The notes: generated by a model not told the origin, from the sequence alone. 64,000 bases of DNA from Begonia masoniana (GCA_022432975.1 CM039508.1:14106954-14170953); one strand, 5' to 3'. Counted from the first letter of the stretch, positions 39,200 through 50,530 are shown. Made by a program: numbers and translations.

Positions 39200-40965
39200 T
39201 TATCCTTCATCAAACGCATTACTAAGACTTAATTACGCGTCCATGAAGGGTGTTGGGCCCTCAATACACGTCGTTCTCATCCCTTCAAGTTAAAACCTTG
39301 AATGTGAAATAGATAACTTAGGTTCTAACCACAAGTCATGTAACACGCAACCTCATTTGCTTGATACGTTCAGCTCTTTTGGAACAAATCGATTAAACTG
39401 AAGTTTCTCATACTTCATCAAACGTATTACTATGTCTTAATTACTCGTCCATGAAGTTTATTAGGTCCTCAATACACATCGTTCTAAACACTTCAAGTTA
39501 AAACCTTGAAAATGAAATGAATAACTTAGGTTCTAACCACAAGTCATGTAACACTCAACCTCTTTTGCTTCATACGTTCAGCTTTTTTGGAACAAATCGA
39601 TTGAAGTAAAGTTTCTTATACTTTGTAAAACGTATTACTAAGTCTTAATTACACGTCCATATAGGTTATTGGGTCCTCAATGCACGTCGTTCTTATCACT
39701 TCATGTTAAAACCTTGAATGTGAAATGGATAACTTAGGTTATAACCAAAAGTCATGTAACATTCAACCTCATTTGCTTGATACGTTCAGCTATTTTGGAA
39801 CAAAACGATAGAAGTAAAGTTTCTTATACTTCATCAAACGCATTACTAAATCTTAATTACTTGTCGATGAAGGTTATTGGGTCCTAATTACACGTCGTTC
39901 TTATCCTTTCGAGTTAAAACCTTGAATGTGAAATGGAAATTTAGGTTCTAACCACAAGTCATGTAACACTCAACCTCATTTGCTTGATACTTTCAGCTCT
40001 TTTGGAACAAACCAATTAAAGTAAAGTTTCTTAAACTTAATCAAACGCATTACTAAGTCTTAATTACTCGTCCATAAATGTTATTGGGTCCTCAATACAT
40101 GTCGTTCTCAACACTTCAAGTTAAAACCTTGAATGTGAAATGGATAACTTAGTTTCTAAGCACAAGTCATGTAACAATTAACCTCATTTGCTTGTCACGT
40201 TCAGCTCTTTTGGAGCAAATCGATTTAAGTAAAGTTTCTTATACTTCATCAAACGCATTACTAAGTCTTAATTACTCGTCCATGAATGTTGTTGGGTCCT
40301 CAATACACGTCGTTCTCATCCCTTCAAGTTAAAACCTTGAATGTGAAATGGATAACTTAGTTTCTAACCACAAGTCATGTAACACTTAACCTCATTTGCT
40401 TTATACGTTCAGCTCTTTTGGAACAAATCGAGTGAAATAAAGTTTCTTATACTTCATGAAATGCATTACTATGTCTTAATTACTCGTCCATGAAGGTTAA
40501 TGGGTCCTCAATACACATCATTCTCATCAATTCAAATTAAAACCTTGAATGTGAAATGGATAACTTAGGTTCAAACTACAAGTCATGTAACACTCAACCT
40601 CATTTTCTTGATACGTTCAGCTCTTTTGGAACAAATCGATTGTACCGAAGTTTCTTATCCTTCATCAAACGCATTACTGAGACTTAATTACGCGTCCATG
40701 AAGGGTGTTGGGCCCTCAATACACGTCGTTCTTATCCCCTCAAGTTGAAACCTTGAATGTGAAATAGATAACTTAGGTTCTAACCACAAGTCATGTAACA
40801 CTCAACCTCATTTGCTTGATACGTTCATCTATTTTGGAACAAATCGATTAAACTTAAATTTCTCATACTTCATCAAACGTATTACTATGTCTTAATTACT
40901 CGTCCATGAAGTTTATTAGGTCCTCAATACACATCGTTCTCATCACTTCAAGTTAAAACCTTGAA
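39200..40965. repeat. Further copy of the seven-monomer repeat
   Basis: The same ordered monomers reappear: gtgttgggcc at 39250 and 40705 (1455 apart), aacgatag at 39807, ccaattaaag near 40010. It aligns with 34.5-35.5 kb at a constant offset of about 4675 bp, shared by both markers, so the two are copies of one another. Confidence 0.8.
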
Positions 40966-42439
40966 TGTGAAATGGATAACTTAGGTTCAAACAACAAGTC
41001 ATGTAACACTCAACCTCATTTGCTTGATACGTTCAGCTCTTTTGGAACAAATCGATAGAAGTAAAAGTTCTTATACTTTATTAAACGCATTACTATGTCT
41101 TAATTACTCGTCCATGAATGTTGTTGGGTCCTCAATACACGTCGTTCTTATCCTTTCAAGTTTAAACTTGAATGTGAAATGGATAACTTAGTTTCTAACC
41201 ACAAGTCATTTAACACTTAACCTTATTTGCTTGATACGTTCAGCACTTTTCGAACAAATCGATTGAAGTGAAGTTTCTTATACTACATCAAACGCATTCG
41301 TAAGTCTTAATTACGCTTCCATGAAGGTTGTTTGGTCTTCAATATACGTCATTCTCATCCCTTCAAGTGAAAACCTTGAATGTGAAATGGATAACTTAAG
41401 TTCTAACCACAAGTCGTGTAACACTCAACCTCATTTACTTGATACGTTTATCTCTTTCGGAACAAATCTATTGAAGTAAAGTTTCTTATACTTCATAAAA
41501 CGCATTACTAAGTCTTAATTACGCGTCCATGAAGGTTGTTGAATCCTCAATACAGGTCAATCTCATCCTTCAAGTTAAAACCTTGAATGTGAAATGGAAA
41601 CTTAGGTTCTAACCACAAGTCATGTAACACTCAACCTCATTTGCTTGATACGTTTAGCTCTTTTGGAACAAATCGATTGTAGTAAAGTTTCTTATAATTC
41701 ATCAAACGCATTGCTAAGTCTTAATTACGGGTTCATGAAGGTTGTTGGATCCTCAATACATGACGTTCTCATCCTTTCAAGTTAAAACCTTGAATGTGAA
41801 ATGGATAACTTAGGTTATAACCACAAGTCATGTAACACTCGACCTCATTTGCTTGATACGTTCAGCTCTTTTGGAACAAATCGATTGAAGTAAGGTTTCT
41901 TATACTTCATCAAACGCATTACGAAGTCTTAATTACTCGTCCATGAAGGTTATTAGGTCCTCAATACACGTCGTTCTCATCACTTCAAGTTAAAATGTTG
42001 AATGTGAAATGGAAAACTTAGGTTCTAACCACAAGTCATGTAACACTTAACCTCATTTGCTTGATACGTTCAGCTCTTTTGGAACAAATCAATTTAAGTA
42101 ATGTTTCTTATACTTTATCAAACGTATTACTAAGTCTTAATTACTCGTCCATGTAAGTTATTGGGTCCTCAATACACGTAGTTCTCATCACTTCAAGTTA
42201 AAACCTTGAATGTGAAATGAATAACTTAATTTCTAACTACAAGTGTCACAACCTGAAACCCGACGGGTTGAGAATTTCGTATAATCATATTCGTAATCAA
42301 AATGTCAACCCAATTCTTTTTTTTTGTGTATATATAAATACGTTTTTAAAGCAATTCCAATCAAATTCGAAGACGTTTAAAATCAATTGGGGAAATGTCT
42401 ATTTAAAGAACAAAATCAATAGACAATTGAATTAACCTC

Positions 42440-43020
42440 TGTTGTTTACATCCACCGCTCATTTCTATCGAGCGTCATCCGCCGCTCAACAGTAAAATCT
42501 CACGTTTACCGATGATGTCAGCCGGATGACTCAGTCACCCAGCATCCACCGATCAGACCACGTGTTACTCACGTGATTTCATTAACTCGGCAGACGACAT
42601 CCACCGCTCGCAATAACACTCAACATCCATCGGTGAATATTAACACTCAACATCCACCGATCACAAAATGAAAAAACTCGCAAGCCACATCTACTGATCA
42701 CAAAACGACAAAACTCACAAGCCACATCTACCAATCACAAAATGACAAAACTCACAAGCCACATCTACCGATCACAAAACGACAAAACTTTCTACTTACA
42801 TCTACCGATCTATAACACTCACTGAATACATCTACCGCTCAGACCACGTGTTACCCACGTGATTTCATTAACTCGGCAGACGACATCCACCGCTCAAAAT
42901 AACACTCAACATCCACCGATCACTTTTGCCGAGCGACATCCACCGCTCAACAGTGATATTCCACCTCTACTGACCAATAACATTTACTGCATACATCCAC
43001 CGATTACCGGTTGAAGTTGA
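42440..43020. repeat. Subrepeats in the solo LTR (ACATCTACCGATCAC...ACGACAAAACT)
   Basis: A unit of about 36 bp (acatctaccgatcacaaaac + gacaaaactcacaagcc) repeats three to four times at 42640-42800. Two longer blocks, agaccacgtgtta(c)tcacgtgatttcatt, recur at 42565 and 42840 and contain CACGTG. The same core occurs at the corresponding place in the A and B LTRs. Confidence 0.75.
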
Positions 43021-43104
43021 CATTTTAAAACTCTATTCTTCTATAAACTCACCCCTTTTATTAAAATCCCCAGACACATAAACATCAAAAATTCCTAACT
43101 TAAA

Positions 43105-43481
43105 TGTGATGACTCGAATGTGTAAGTATGTGTACGATGGCTGCACGAACCGGAACCCGGATGGCGGTACGTCCGCGCGGGAGAACCGGAAGGTGACAGG
43201 TCGTAAAAAGGGGGTCGTCACAATCCCACATCGCTTGAGGAAGTATGTGGAAATAAAACATATGTAAAGAGACCCTCACAACATAGTAAGACGCGTTTTG
43301 GAGCACAATTGGCAACGGATCCCATAAGAACTCCGAAGTTAAAAGTGCTTCGGCGAGAGCAATTCCAGGTTGGGTGACCTTCCGGGAAGTTCTCGCCAAA
43401 CAAAGCCGTGAGAGGAGGATATTGGACTACGACCCAATCCCCAGAGTGGACAATAACTTGCTGGGAAAAGGGGTCGATACA
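43105..43481 (+). repeat. 5' LTR of Cassandra 1
   Basis: 377 bp, from tgtgatgactcgaatgtg to ggggtcgataca. It differs from the 3' LTR by scattered substitutions only. Confidence 0.93.
43301..43397 (+). promoter_or_regulatory. 5S-rRNA-like segment with Pol III internal promoter (Cassandra 1, 5' LTR)
   Basis: Resembles plant 5S RNA from cggatccca(t)aagaactccg through an A-box-like gttaaaagtgcttcggc to a C-box-like ggttgggtgaccttccggg. In 5S genes these boxes recruit TFIIIA and TFIIIC. Too divergent to be a functional 5S gene. Confidence 0.85.
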
Positions 43482-43483
43482 AA

Positions 43484-43496
43484 TGGTATTAGAGCC
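43484..43496 (+). promoter_or_regulatory. Primer binding site of Cassandra 1
   Basis: tggtattagagcc, two bases after the LTR; one mismatch to the tRNA-Met primer site, which is intact in Cassandra 2. Confidence 0.82.
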
Positions 43497-43539
43497 TGTA
43501 CCCAACCAGAAATGTGGCCAACGAGGACGTTGGGCCCCC

Positions 43540-43551
43540 GAGGGGGGTGAT
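43540..43551 (+). promoter_or_regulatory. Polypurine tract of Cassandra 1
   Basis: gaggggggtgat directly before the 3' LTR start at 43552, with a run of six G. Confidence 0.82.
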
Positions 43552-43928
43552 TGTGATGACCCGAATGTGCAAGTATGTGTACGATAGATGCACGAACCGG
43601 AACCCGGATGACGGTATGTCCGCGCGGGTGAATCGGAAAGTGACAGGTCGTAAAAAGGGGGTCGTCACAATCCCACATCGCTTGGGGAAGTATGTGGAAA
43701 TGAAACATATGTAAAGAGACCCTCCCAACATAGTAAGACGCGTTTTGGAGCACAATTGGCAACGGATCCTATAAGAACTCCGAAGTTAAAAGTGCTTTGG
43801 CGAGAGCAATTCCAGGTTGGGTGACCTTCCGGGAAGTTCTCGCCAAACAAAGCCGTGAGGGGAGGATATTGGACTACGGCCCAATCCCCAGAGCGGACAA
43901 TATCTTGCTGGGAAAAGGGGTCGTTACA
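43552..43928 (+). repeat. 3' LTR of Cassandra 1
   Basis: 377 bp, tgtgatgacccgaatgtg to ggtcgttaca. Its 5S-like segment is at 43748-43844. Confidence 0.93.
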
Positions 43929-45335
43929 TTAAATACGTAGCGGAAGACTTAAAGAAATTAAATGAACCTTTAGTCTTAAAATATTCTTTAAACACGAAAC
44001 TGTATCAAACAATCCCAGTATTCTTCATCATAAGAAAACTTCATCATACTCATGTTTCAATATCTTAGACCTTACTAAAAACATATTACGAGCACACACC
44101 ATGGGTTAAAATCGTTCCTCAGTCACAAATCATCGCCACGAGCATCAACCAGCAACCAGACCTAAGCATTTTCTTCTAGAGTGAAGTCCTCACCTGCTGT
44201 TTCGTCACCTACATCATAAGGTTCAAACTATAAGCCTAATGCTTAGTAAGGAGTGCAACAAATACATGCATACTCAATAAGATCATGTTCACATCTCTTA
44301 CTCAAATCGGAAATCATGCTTATGTTCTCATTCATTTTCAAGTCGTGGGAATCATATACTTGTTCTTCATTTTCATATCATGGATTAAGGAGGAGTTTGT
44401 GCCAAGGGGGGTAGGCGGAGTCGTGTACATGGCCCATACGGGCAAGAATCATGGTCCATCCCTAGACAGTGACATGGCCAATACCGCCCCCAACCCTCAA
44501 TTAATCAAGGTTTCATACGTTTCGTTTTCTTGTTTCATTTATAAAGGAGTATGCATGTAAGGCACTTTGTATACTCTGTAAATAAATCATGATACATGAA
44601 CATGAACACTCTCAAAACATGAGACCATGGAAGGAGTCGTTCATCAGAAACAGAGCATAAACTATTCCAAACATTATACTAAAACAGACAACTTCTCAAA
44701 CATAATCGAATATCAGAAACAAACTCAACCTACTACCCTTGTGACGTCGAGCCCTAATGGCCAGAAATCTTAACACACTCACATACATGGATTCCTTAGC
44801 AATGTCTTTCTTCACTTGGAGCTTTTTCCCACCTAAGTCATTTCACGTATTAATGTAAGAAAACAAATCCTAAGTAGTCTAATATTCCAGAATGGTAGCT
44901 CTCTAGCTAAGTGTTTATATCCTAGAAGTCTAACTCATTTCTATTCGAGCATTATAACAGTCACCTAGTGTGCAAAAAAAAAACTCAGCTAAACGATAAT
45001 GGTGTTCGGGTTTACCAACTACCCAGGCTCAGCCAACATTCATCATTTCTACTTATTATCTACAGCAATCATAAATGCTATATTAATAGCTGTATCTACT
45101 ATGATACATCAACTTCCTTAGAAAACCCGAATCTAAATCTCTAATCAACTCTTAAACGACTAATCAGTAAGCACATTGTCCAAGTCTTACCTCGAGCTTG
45201 GAGAATCGGAAGAAATCCAAAGGGAGTCGATCACTGGAGGAAGAACAGAGAAGGGAGCTGAGGGAAAGAGAGTCGGCTGAAAGGGGAAAGTTGGCTGAGG
45301 GAGGTTTTTGTGAGGTTTTAGGATTTTCCATTTTA

Positions 45336-45343
45336 TATTTATA
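45336..45343 (-). promoter_or_regulatory. Putative TATA box in the solo LTR
   Basis: TATAAATA on the minus strand, about 170 bp inside the U3 end (45512), matching the position of the candidates in A and B. Confidence 0.45.
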
Positions 45344-45512
45344 CACTATTGAGCTAGGCTATTTACAAGTTTACCACCAAACCTAATTTTATAACAAGGA
45401 CTAATTAAACTTTGGCACCCAAATTTTCGACCAAGGAAATATATGCATGGATGGCAGTTAATTCAGTTGCGTTAAAAGAAAGTTCACCTGCCCGAAGTTG
45501 TCGGGTGTTACA

Positions 45513-45854
45513 ACAAGTCATGTAACACTCAACCTTATTTGCTTGATACGTTCAGCTCTTTTGGAACAAATCGATTGAAGTAAAATTTCTTATACTTGAT
45601 CAAACGCATTACTAAGTCTTAATTATGCGTCCATGAAGGTTGTTGGGTCCTCAATACACGTCGTTCTCATCACTTCAAGTTAAAACCTTGAATGTGAAAT
45701 GGATAACTTATGTTCTAACCAAAAGTCATGTAACACTCAACCTCATTTGCTTGATACGTTCAGCTCTTTTGGAACAAATCGATTGAAGTAAAGTTTTCTA
45801 TAATTCATCAAACGCATTACTAAGTCTTAATTACTCGTCCATGAAGGTTATTAG
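45513..45854. repeat. Satellite between the solo LTR and the Cassandra stub
   Basis: About 1.6 monomers, resuming with acaagtcatg (target duplication of the solo LTR) and ending ggttattag at the stub. Confidence 0.95.
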
Positions 45855-45927
45855 TGTGATGAGCCAGATGTGTAAGTATGGTACGATGGCTGCACGAACA
45901 AGAATCCGGATGGCGATACATCCGTGC
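45855..45927 (+). mobile_element. 73-bp Cassandra LTR stub
   Basis: Begins tgtgatgagccagatgtg after satellite ggttattag and stops at catccgtgc, where satellite attgaagtaaag resumes. The stub and its left junction are identical to the start of Cassandra 2 at 46414, including the gag-cc-agatg variant. It is therefore a duplicated copy of that junction and not a separate insertion. Confidence 0.9.
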
Positions 45928-46413
45928 ATTGAAGTAAAGTTTCTTATACTTCATCAAACGCATTACTAAGTCTTAATTACTCGTCCATGAAGGTTGTTGG
46001 GTCCTCAATACACGTCGTTCTCATCACTTCAAGTTAAAACCTTGAATGTGAAATGGAAACTTAGGTTCTAACTACAAGTCATGTAACACTCAACTCATTT
46101 GCTTGATACGTTCAGCACTTTTGGAACAAATCGATTGAAGTAAAGTTTCTTATACTTCATCAAACGCATTACTAAGTCTTAATTACTCGTCCATGAAGGT
46201 TGTTGGGTCCTCAATACACGTCGTTCTCATCCTATCAAGTTAAAACCTTGAATGTGAAATGGATAACTTAGGTTCTAACTACAAGTCATGTAACACTCAA
46301 CTCATTTGCTTGATACGTTCAGCTCTTTTGGAACAAATCGATTGAAGTAAAGTTTCTTATACTTCATCAAACGCATTACTAAGTCTTAATTACTCGTCCA
46401 TGAAGGTTATTAG
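45928..46413. repeat. Satellite between the stub and Cassandra 2
   Basis: About 2.3 monomers, sharing caactcatttgc and aactacaagtc variants between copies. Confidence 0.95.
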
Positions 46414-46789
46414 TGTGATGAGCCAGATGTGTAAGTATGGTACGATGGCTGCACGAACAAGAATCCGGATGGCGATACATCCGTGCGGGAGAACCGAAAG
46501 GTGACGGGTAGTAAAAAGGGGGTCGTCACAATCCCACATCGCTTGGGGAAGTATGTGGAAATGAAACATATGTAAAGAGACCCTCCCAACATAGCAAGAC
46601 GCGTTTTGGAGCACGATTGGCAACGGATCCCATAAAAACTCCGAACTTAAAAGTGCTTCGGCGAGAGCAATTCCAGGTTGGGTGACCTTCCGGGAAATTC
46701 TTGCCAAAAAAAGCCGAGAGGGGAGGATATTGGGCTACGGCCAAATCCTAAGAGCGGACAATATCTTGCTGGGATAACGGGTCGTTACA
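46414..46789 (+). repeat. 5' LTR of Cassandra 2
   Basis: 376 bp, tgtgatgagccagatgtg to gggtcgttaca. Its first 73 bases are copied at 45855-45927. Confidence 0.92.
46609..46705 (+). promoter_or_regulatory. 5S-rRNA-like segment (Cassandra 2, 5' LTR)
   Basis: cggatcccataaaaactccg, an A-box-like ttaaaagtgcttcggcg and a C-box-like ggttgggtgaccttccggg, in the order found in plant 5S RNA genes. Confidence 0.84.
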
Positions 46790-46791
46790 AA

Positions 46792-46804
46792 TGGTATCAG
46801 AGCC
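46792..46804 (+). promoter_or_regulatory. Primer binding site of Cassandra 2
   Basis: tggtatcagagcc, an exact initiator tRNA-Met type site two bases after the LTR. Confidence 0.88.
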
Positions 46805-46847
46805 TGTACCCAACCGAAAATGTGGCCAACGAGGACGTTGGGCCCCC

Positions 46848-46866
46848 GAGGGGGGGGGGGGGTGAT
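46848..46866 (+). promoter_or_regulatory. Polypurine tract of Cassandra 2, expanded
   Basis: ga followed by 13 G (46850-46862), then tgat, before the 3' LTR. Cassandra 1 has six G at this place. Confidence 0.82.
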
Positions 46867-47243
46867 TGTGATGACTCGGATGTTTAAGTATGGTACGATG
46901 GCTGCACGAACCGGAACCCAGATGGCGATACGTCCGCGCGGGCGAACCTGGAAGGTGACGGGTCGTAAAAAGGGGGTCGTCACAATCCCACATCGCTTGA
47001 GGAAGTATGTGGAAATGAAACATATGTAAAGAGACCTTCCTAACATAGCAAGACACGTTTTGGAGCACGATTGACAACGGTTTCCATAAGAACTCCGAAG
47101 CTAAAAGTGCTTCGGCGAGAGCAATTCCGGGTTGGGTGACCTTCTGGGAAGTTCTCGCCAAACAAAGCCGTGAGAATAGGATATTGGGCTACGGCCCAAT
47201 ACCCAGAGCGGACAATATCTTGCTGGGATAAGGGGTCATTACA
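46867..47243 (+). repeat. 3' LTR of Cassandra 2
   Basis: 377 bp, tgtgatgactcggatgtt to ggtcattaca. Its 5S-like segment is at 47063-47159. Confidence 0.92.
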
Positions 47244-48277
47244 ATTGGCTCCTCAATACACGTCGTTCTCATCCTTTCAAGTTAACACCTTGAATGTGAA
47301 ATGGAAACTTAGGTTCTAACCACAAGTCATGTAACACTCAACCTCATTTGCTTGATACGTTCAGCTCTTTTCGAACAAATCAATTGAAGTAAAGTTTCAT
47401 ATACTTAATCAAACGCATTACTAATTCTTAATTACTCGTCCATCAAGGTTATTGGGTCCTCAATACACGTCGTTCTCATTACTTCAAGTTAAAACCTTGA
47501 ATGTGAAATGGATAACTTAGGTTCTAACTACAAGTCATGTAACACTCAACCTCAGTTGCTTGATACGTTCAGCTCTTTTGGAACAAATCGATTGAAGTAA
47601 AGTTTCTTATACTTCATCAAACGCATTAATAAGTCTTAATTACGCGTCCATGAAGGTTGTTGGGTCCTCAATAAACGTCGTTCTCATCCTATCAAGTTAA
47701 AACCTTGAATGTGAAATAGATAACTTTGTTTCTAACCACAAGTCATGTAACACTCAACCTCATTTGCTTGATACGTTCAGCACTTTTGGAACAAATCGAT
47801 TGAAGCGAAGTTTTTGATACTTTATCAAACGCATTACTATGTCTTAGTTACGCATCCATGAAAGTTGTTGGATCCTCAATACACGTCGTTCTCATCACTT
47901 CAAGTTAAAACCATGAATTCGAAATGGATAACTTAGTTTCTAACCACAAGTCTTGTAACACTCAACCTCATTTGCTTGATACGTTCAGCTCTTTTGGAAC
48001 AAATCGATTGAAGTGAAGTTTCTTATACTTCATGAAACACATTAGTAAGTCTTAATTACGCTTTCATGAAGGTTGTTGGGTCCTCAATACACGTCATTCT
48101 CATCCCTTCAAGTTAAAACCATGAATGTGAAATGGATAACTTAAGTTCTAACCACAAGTAATGCAACACTCAACCTTATTTGCATGATACGTTCAGTACT
48201 TTTGAAACAAATCGATTGAAGTAAAGTTTTTTACAATTCATCAAACGCATTACTAAGTCTTAATTATTGGGTCCACA
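47244..48277. repeat. Satellite between Cassandra 2 and element B
   Basis: About five monomers; the last is cut at gggtccaca by insertion of element B and resumes at 57731. Confidence 0.96.
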
Positions 48278-48439
48278 TGTAACGACCCGGGGAGGATCGC
48301 CACGTAATTCATGACTTTACTCACTCCTTTCACTCTTTTATATATATTTTTTTTTACTAAGCAGCGGAAATACTAATTCTGTAGTCACATTTAGAATCTA
48401 GACAATAAAATAAGACATTTGGCTGGGGAAATTAAAACC

Positions 48440-48990
48440 AAGGGCATCTGCCGATCTCAACGACAAAACTTCACTCTCATCTGCGATCACTAAACGACAA
48501 AAACAGAAGAGAGCTCACATCTACCGATAAACTAAGCTACATCATCTGGTTATCCTGTGCATTTCACGTGATTCATTAATCGCCCATCGGCAGATGTAAA
48601 TTTTCACATCAACCGACCGTCACGTGCATCCCACACAATACATTAAACATTCATCGGCAGATATCTAAGCTGCATCTGCCGATGACGTCAGCCGGCAGGT
48701 AAACAAATTGTGTCTGCCGATGACGTCAGCAGGACGATAGACAAATGTATCTGCCGATGACATCAGCAGGGAGATATATAAACTGTATCTGCGATGACAT
48801 CCAGCAGGGAGATATAATAACTACATCTTATGCGATGACTAGACGACAGAAAAAAAAATACTCCTTCATCACCCGATTGAAAACACACGATATTTACCGA
48901 TAGAAGTCTCACTGCTTCTACCGATAGGAAACGCTCTGCACCTACCGATAGAGAAGCACGTACTCTACCGATAAGACTAAACAACATCTC
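48440..48990. repeat. Subrepeats in the B LTR (CATCTGCCGATGACGTCAGC)
   Basis: Four or five related units of about 38 bp: (c)atctgccgatgac(g/a)tcagc followed by agg(g)agatatataaac. Two units keep the full TGACGTCA palindrome. A second series, ctaccgatag, follows at 48895-48975. The counterpart in the right LTR is 55480-56000. Confidence 0.8.
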
Positions 48991-50522
48991 TCAATAGGAC
49001 ATGATATAAGTAAGTCTCAAACTTTCCAGACTTAACATTCTATAACCAGAAATCAATGATTCCCTCAGAGTACCTATAGCGGAAGTCTAAACCAAAAGAT
49101 ATTCAATAAATTGTACCATCCTCAATTCAGTGACCAACCAGACAATTCAAATCCCAGTACCATAACGCAACTTCATTCCATTATACTTCTATATTAAATC
49201 TACTAAAACTAGAGTTTCCATCACCATCCAGCCACAGACTTGCACCTGACTACCATCCAGCAGCCAGTCCTAACATCCTCATTGATTTTGAAGTCCTCAC
49301 CTGAATGTTCTTCACCTACATCATAAGGTGTAACCGTAAGCCTAAGGCTTAGTAAGGAATGCAATACTATCACGAGTGCATGAATGCATAATTCAGAGAA
49401 AACATGCTCATAAATCATTTCTGGTTCATGTTCTTGTTCGTATTCATCATTCGTAATCATAGATCGTATTCATCTTTCATATCATTGTTCATATCGCTGA
49501 ACCACATTCATCATTCGTATCATAGTTTATATCGCTGAACCATCTTCATCATTCATATCATTGTTCATGTTGTGTGGGATGAGAGAGGATTTGTGCCGGT
49601 AAAGGGGGTTCGACAGTGAGTTTGATCATGGTCCCTACTGCGGGTCGTATTCTTATGTCCTACTGCGGATTGTGACATACGCCGAACCGCCCCCAACCCT
49701 CACTCATCCACGTTGTAGGGATTTTATCACCTTATCTTGTTCATGAGAAAACATGCTTTTAAAACATTTTCGTGTGCATAAAACATTGATAATGCATGAG
49801 CATGGGATTCTTTATCTCATCCTAGCTATAGGACAGAACAATCATCCAGTGTGAAAACTTGCCATCGAACTACTCATCAACATAAATGCTAGACAGTAAC
49901 ATGAAAGAACTACTGATCATCGTATGAGTTTCTACCTAGCATCCTTTGATGTAGGGTCCTATTGACCGGAAAACCTATACATTCACTTACCTGGTCTCCT
50001 TAGCACTTTGAGCTCTTTCTCTTCAAACTTCTTCACCTAAAACATTCACATTGCAATAGTTAAAACAAAGTCCTATAAGTTCTAACCTCAAGTCATCCTA
50101 GGGTCTAATAGACAAAGCCATCCTGAATCCTTAGTCTAACGCTCTGTGCAAAATCTGAAATCCAAGAACTGAAATAGACAGATTCGACTATCAGTTACTC
50201 AGGGTTGATTGTTTTTAAATGTCCAAAACTGATTCGGAATGACATTACCACTCTCAGATTAACAATGAACTATATTATTACCCTGTTGTTTAAGGATTTG
50301 AGTTACGGGTTCAAGCTGAAAACAGAGTTAAACGATTAACTGATAACTACATTGTCTAACTCATACCTCGAGGGTAAGGTAACCGAGAAATAGCAAGGGA
50401 ACTGGTCGTCGAAGGAAGGATTACAGGCAGGCAGAGGGCGAGAGCTTGCGAGAGAAGGAATCGCCGAGAATGGAGGATGTCGGCTACAGTGAGTTAATGA
50501 GGTTTAAATCATTTCCACTTCC

Positions 50523-50530
50523 TTTAAATA
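50523..50530 (-). promoter_or_regulatory. Putative TATA box in the B 3' LTR
   Basis: TATTTAAA on the minus strand about 160 bp inside the U3 end. The sequence that follows (ctcactgtagccgaca) is shared with A. Confidence 0.4.

Larger units (their letters stand above)
30191..42243. repeat. 208-bp satellite array (central block, about 58 monomers)
   Basis: Continuous monomers, more diverged than in the left block. A seven-monomer higher-order unit is present (see 31920-34825 and 39200-40965). The section 35.6-38.9 kb is a mosaic with many single-base indels and short jumps: a monomer fusion at about 38495 and a 30-bp duplication around 38290-38350. The array ends at the solo LTR insertion at 42243. 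Confidence 0.96.
43105..43928 (+). mobile_element. Cassandra-type TRIM 1, complete, with target duplication
   Basis: Two 377-bp LTRs (43105-43481, 43552-43928), both tgtgatgac...ttaca or atac a, enclose a 70-bp interior holding a primer site and a polypurine tract but no coding. A perfect 5-bp duplication ttaaa flanks it (43100-43104, 43929-43933). Each LTR has a 5S-rRNA-like segment, the hallmark of Cassandra. Being non-autonomous, it must be moved by another element's proteins. It lies inside the family-C solo LTR, so it inserted later. Confidence 0.95.
42244..45512 (-). mobile_element. Solo LTR of Tekay-like family C with a nested Cassandra
   Basis: TG...CA ends (tgtcacaacctg; gggtgttaca) flanked by a perfect 5-bp duplication acaag (42239-42243, 45513-45517) in satellite. 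Without the nested element it is about 2440 bp. Blocks such as cacctacatcataaggttcaaactataagcc and gagccctaatggccagaaatc match the A and B LTRs in the same orientation, so it is minus-strand. No internal region remains, the usual outcome of LTR-LTR recombination. It has a zone of acatctaccgatcacaaaacgac repeats (42590-42870). Confidence 0.93.
46414..47243 (+). mobile_element. Cassandra-type TRIM 2, complete, with target duplication
   Basis: LTRs 46414-46789 (376 bp) and 46867-47243 (377 bp) enclose 77 bp with primer site and polypurine tract. Flanks are attag (46409-46413) and attgg (47244-47248); the empty satellite reads attgg, so this is a 5-bp target duplication with one later change. No coding capacity. 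It is directly in satellite, unlike Cassandra 1. Confidence 0.94.

Noticed and set aside
43033..43850. Several 60-110 codon frames on both strands around the Cassandra elements (also 46.4-47.2 kb)
   Set aside because: They lie across LTRs and 5S-like sequence of a known non-coding TRIM and pair as sense/antisense shadows.
43301..47159. Functional 5S rRNA genes
   Set aside because: The segments diverge from 5S RNA at many sites, lack the usual gene array with spacers and T-run terminators, and sit inside TRIM LTRs.
49221..49460. Small sense-strand frame in the B LTR (also 56309-56500)
   Set aside because: Present in both LTRs only because they are copies; the frame differs in length between them and has no recognisable domain.
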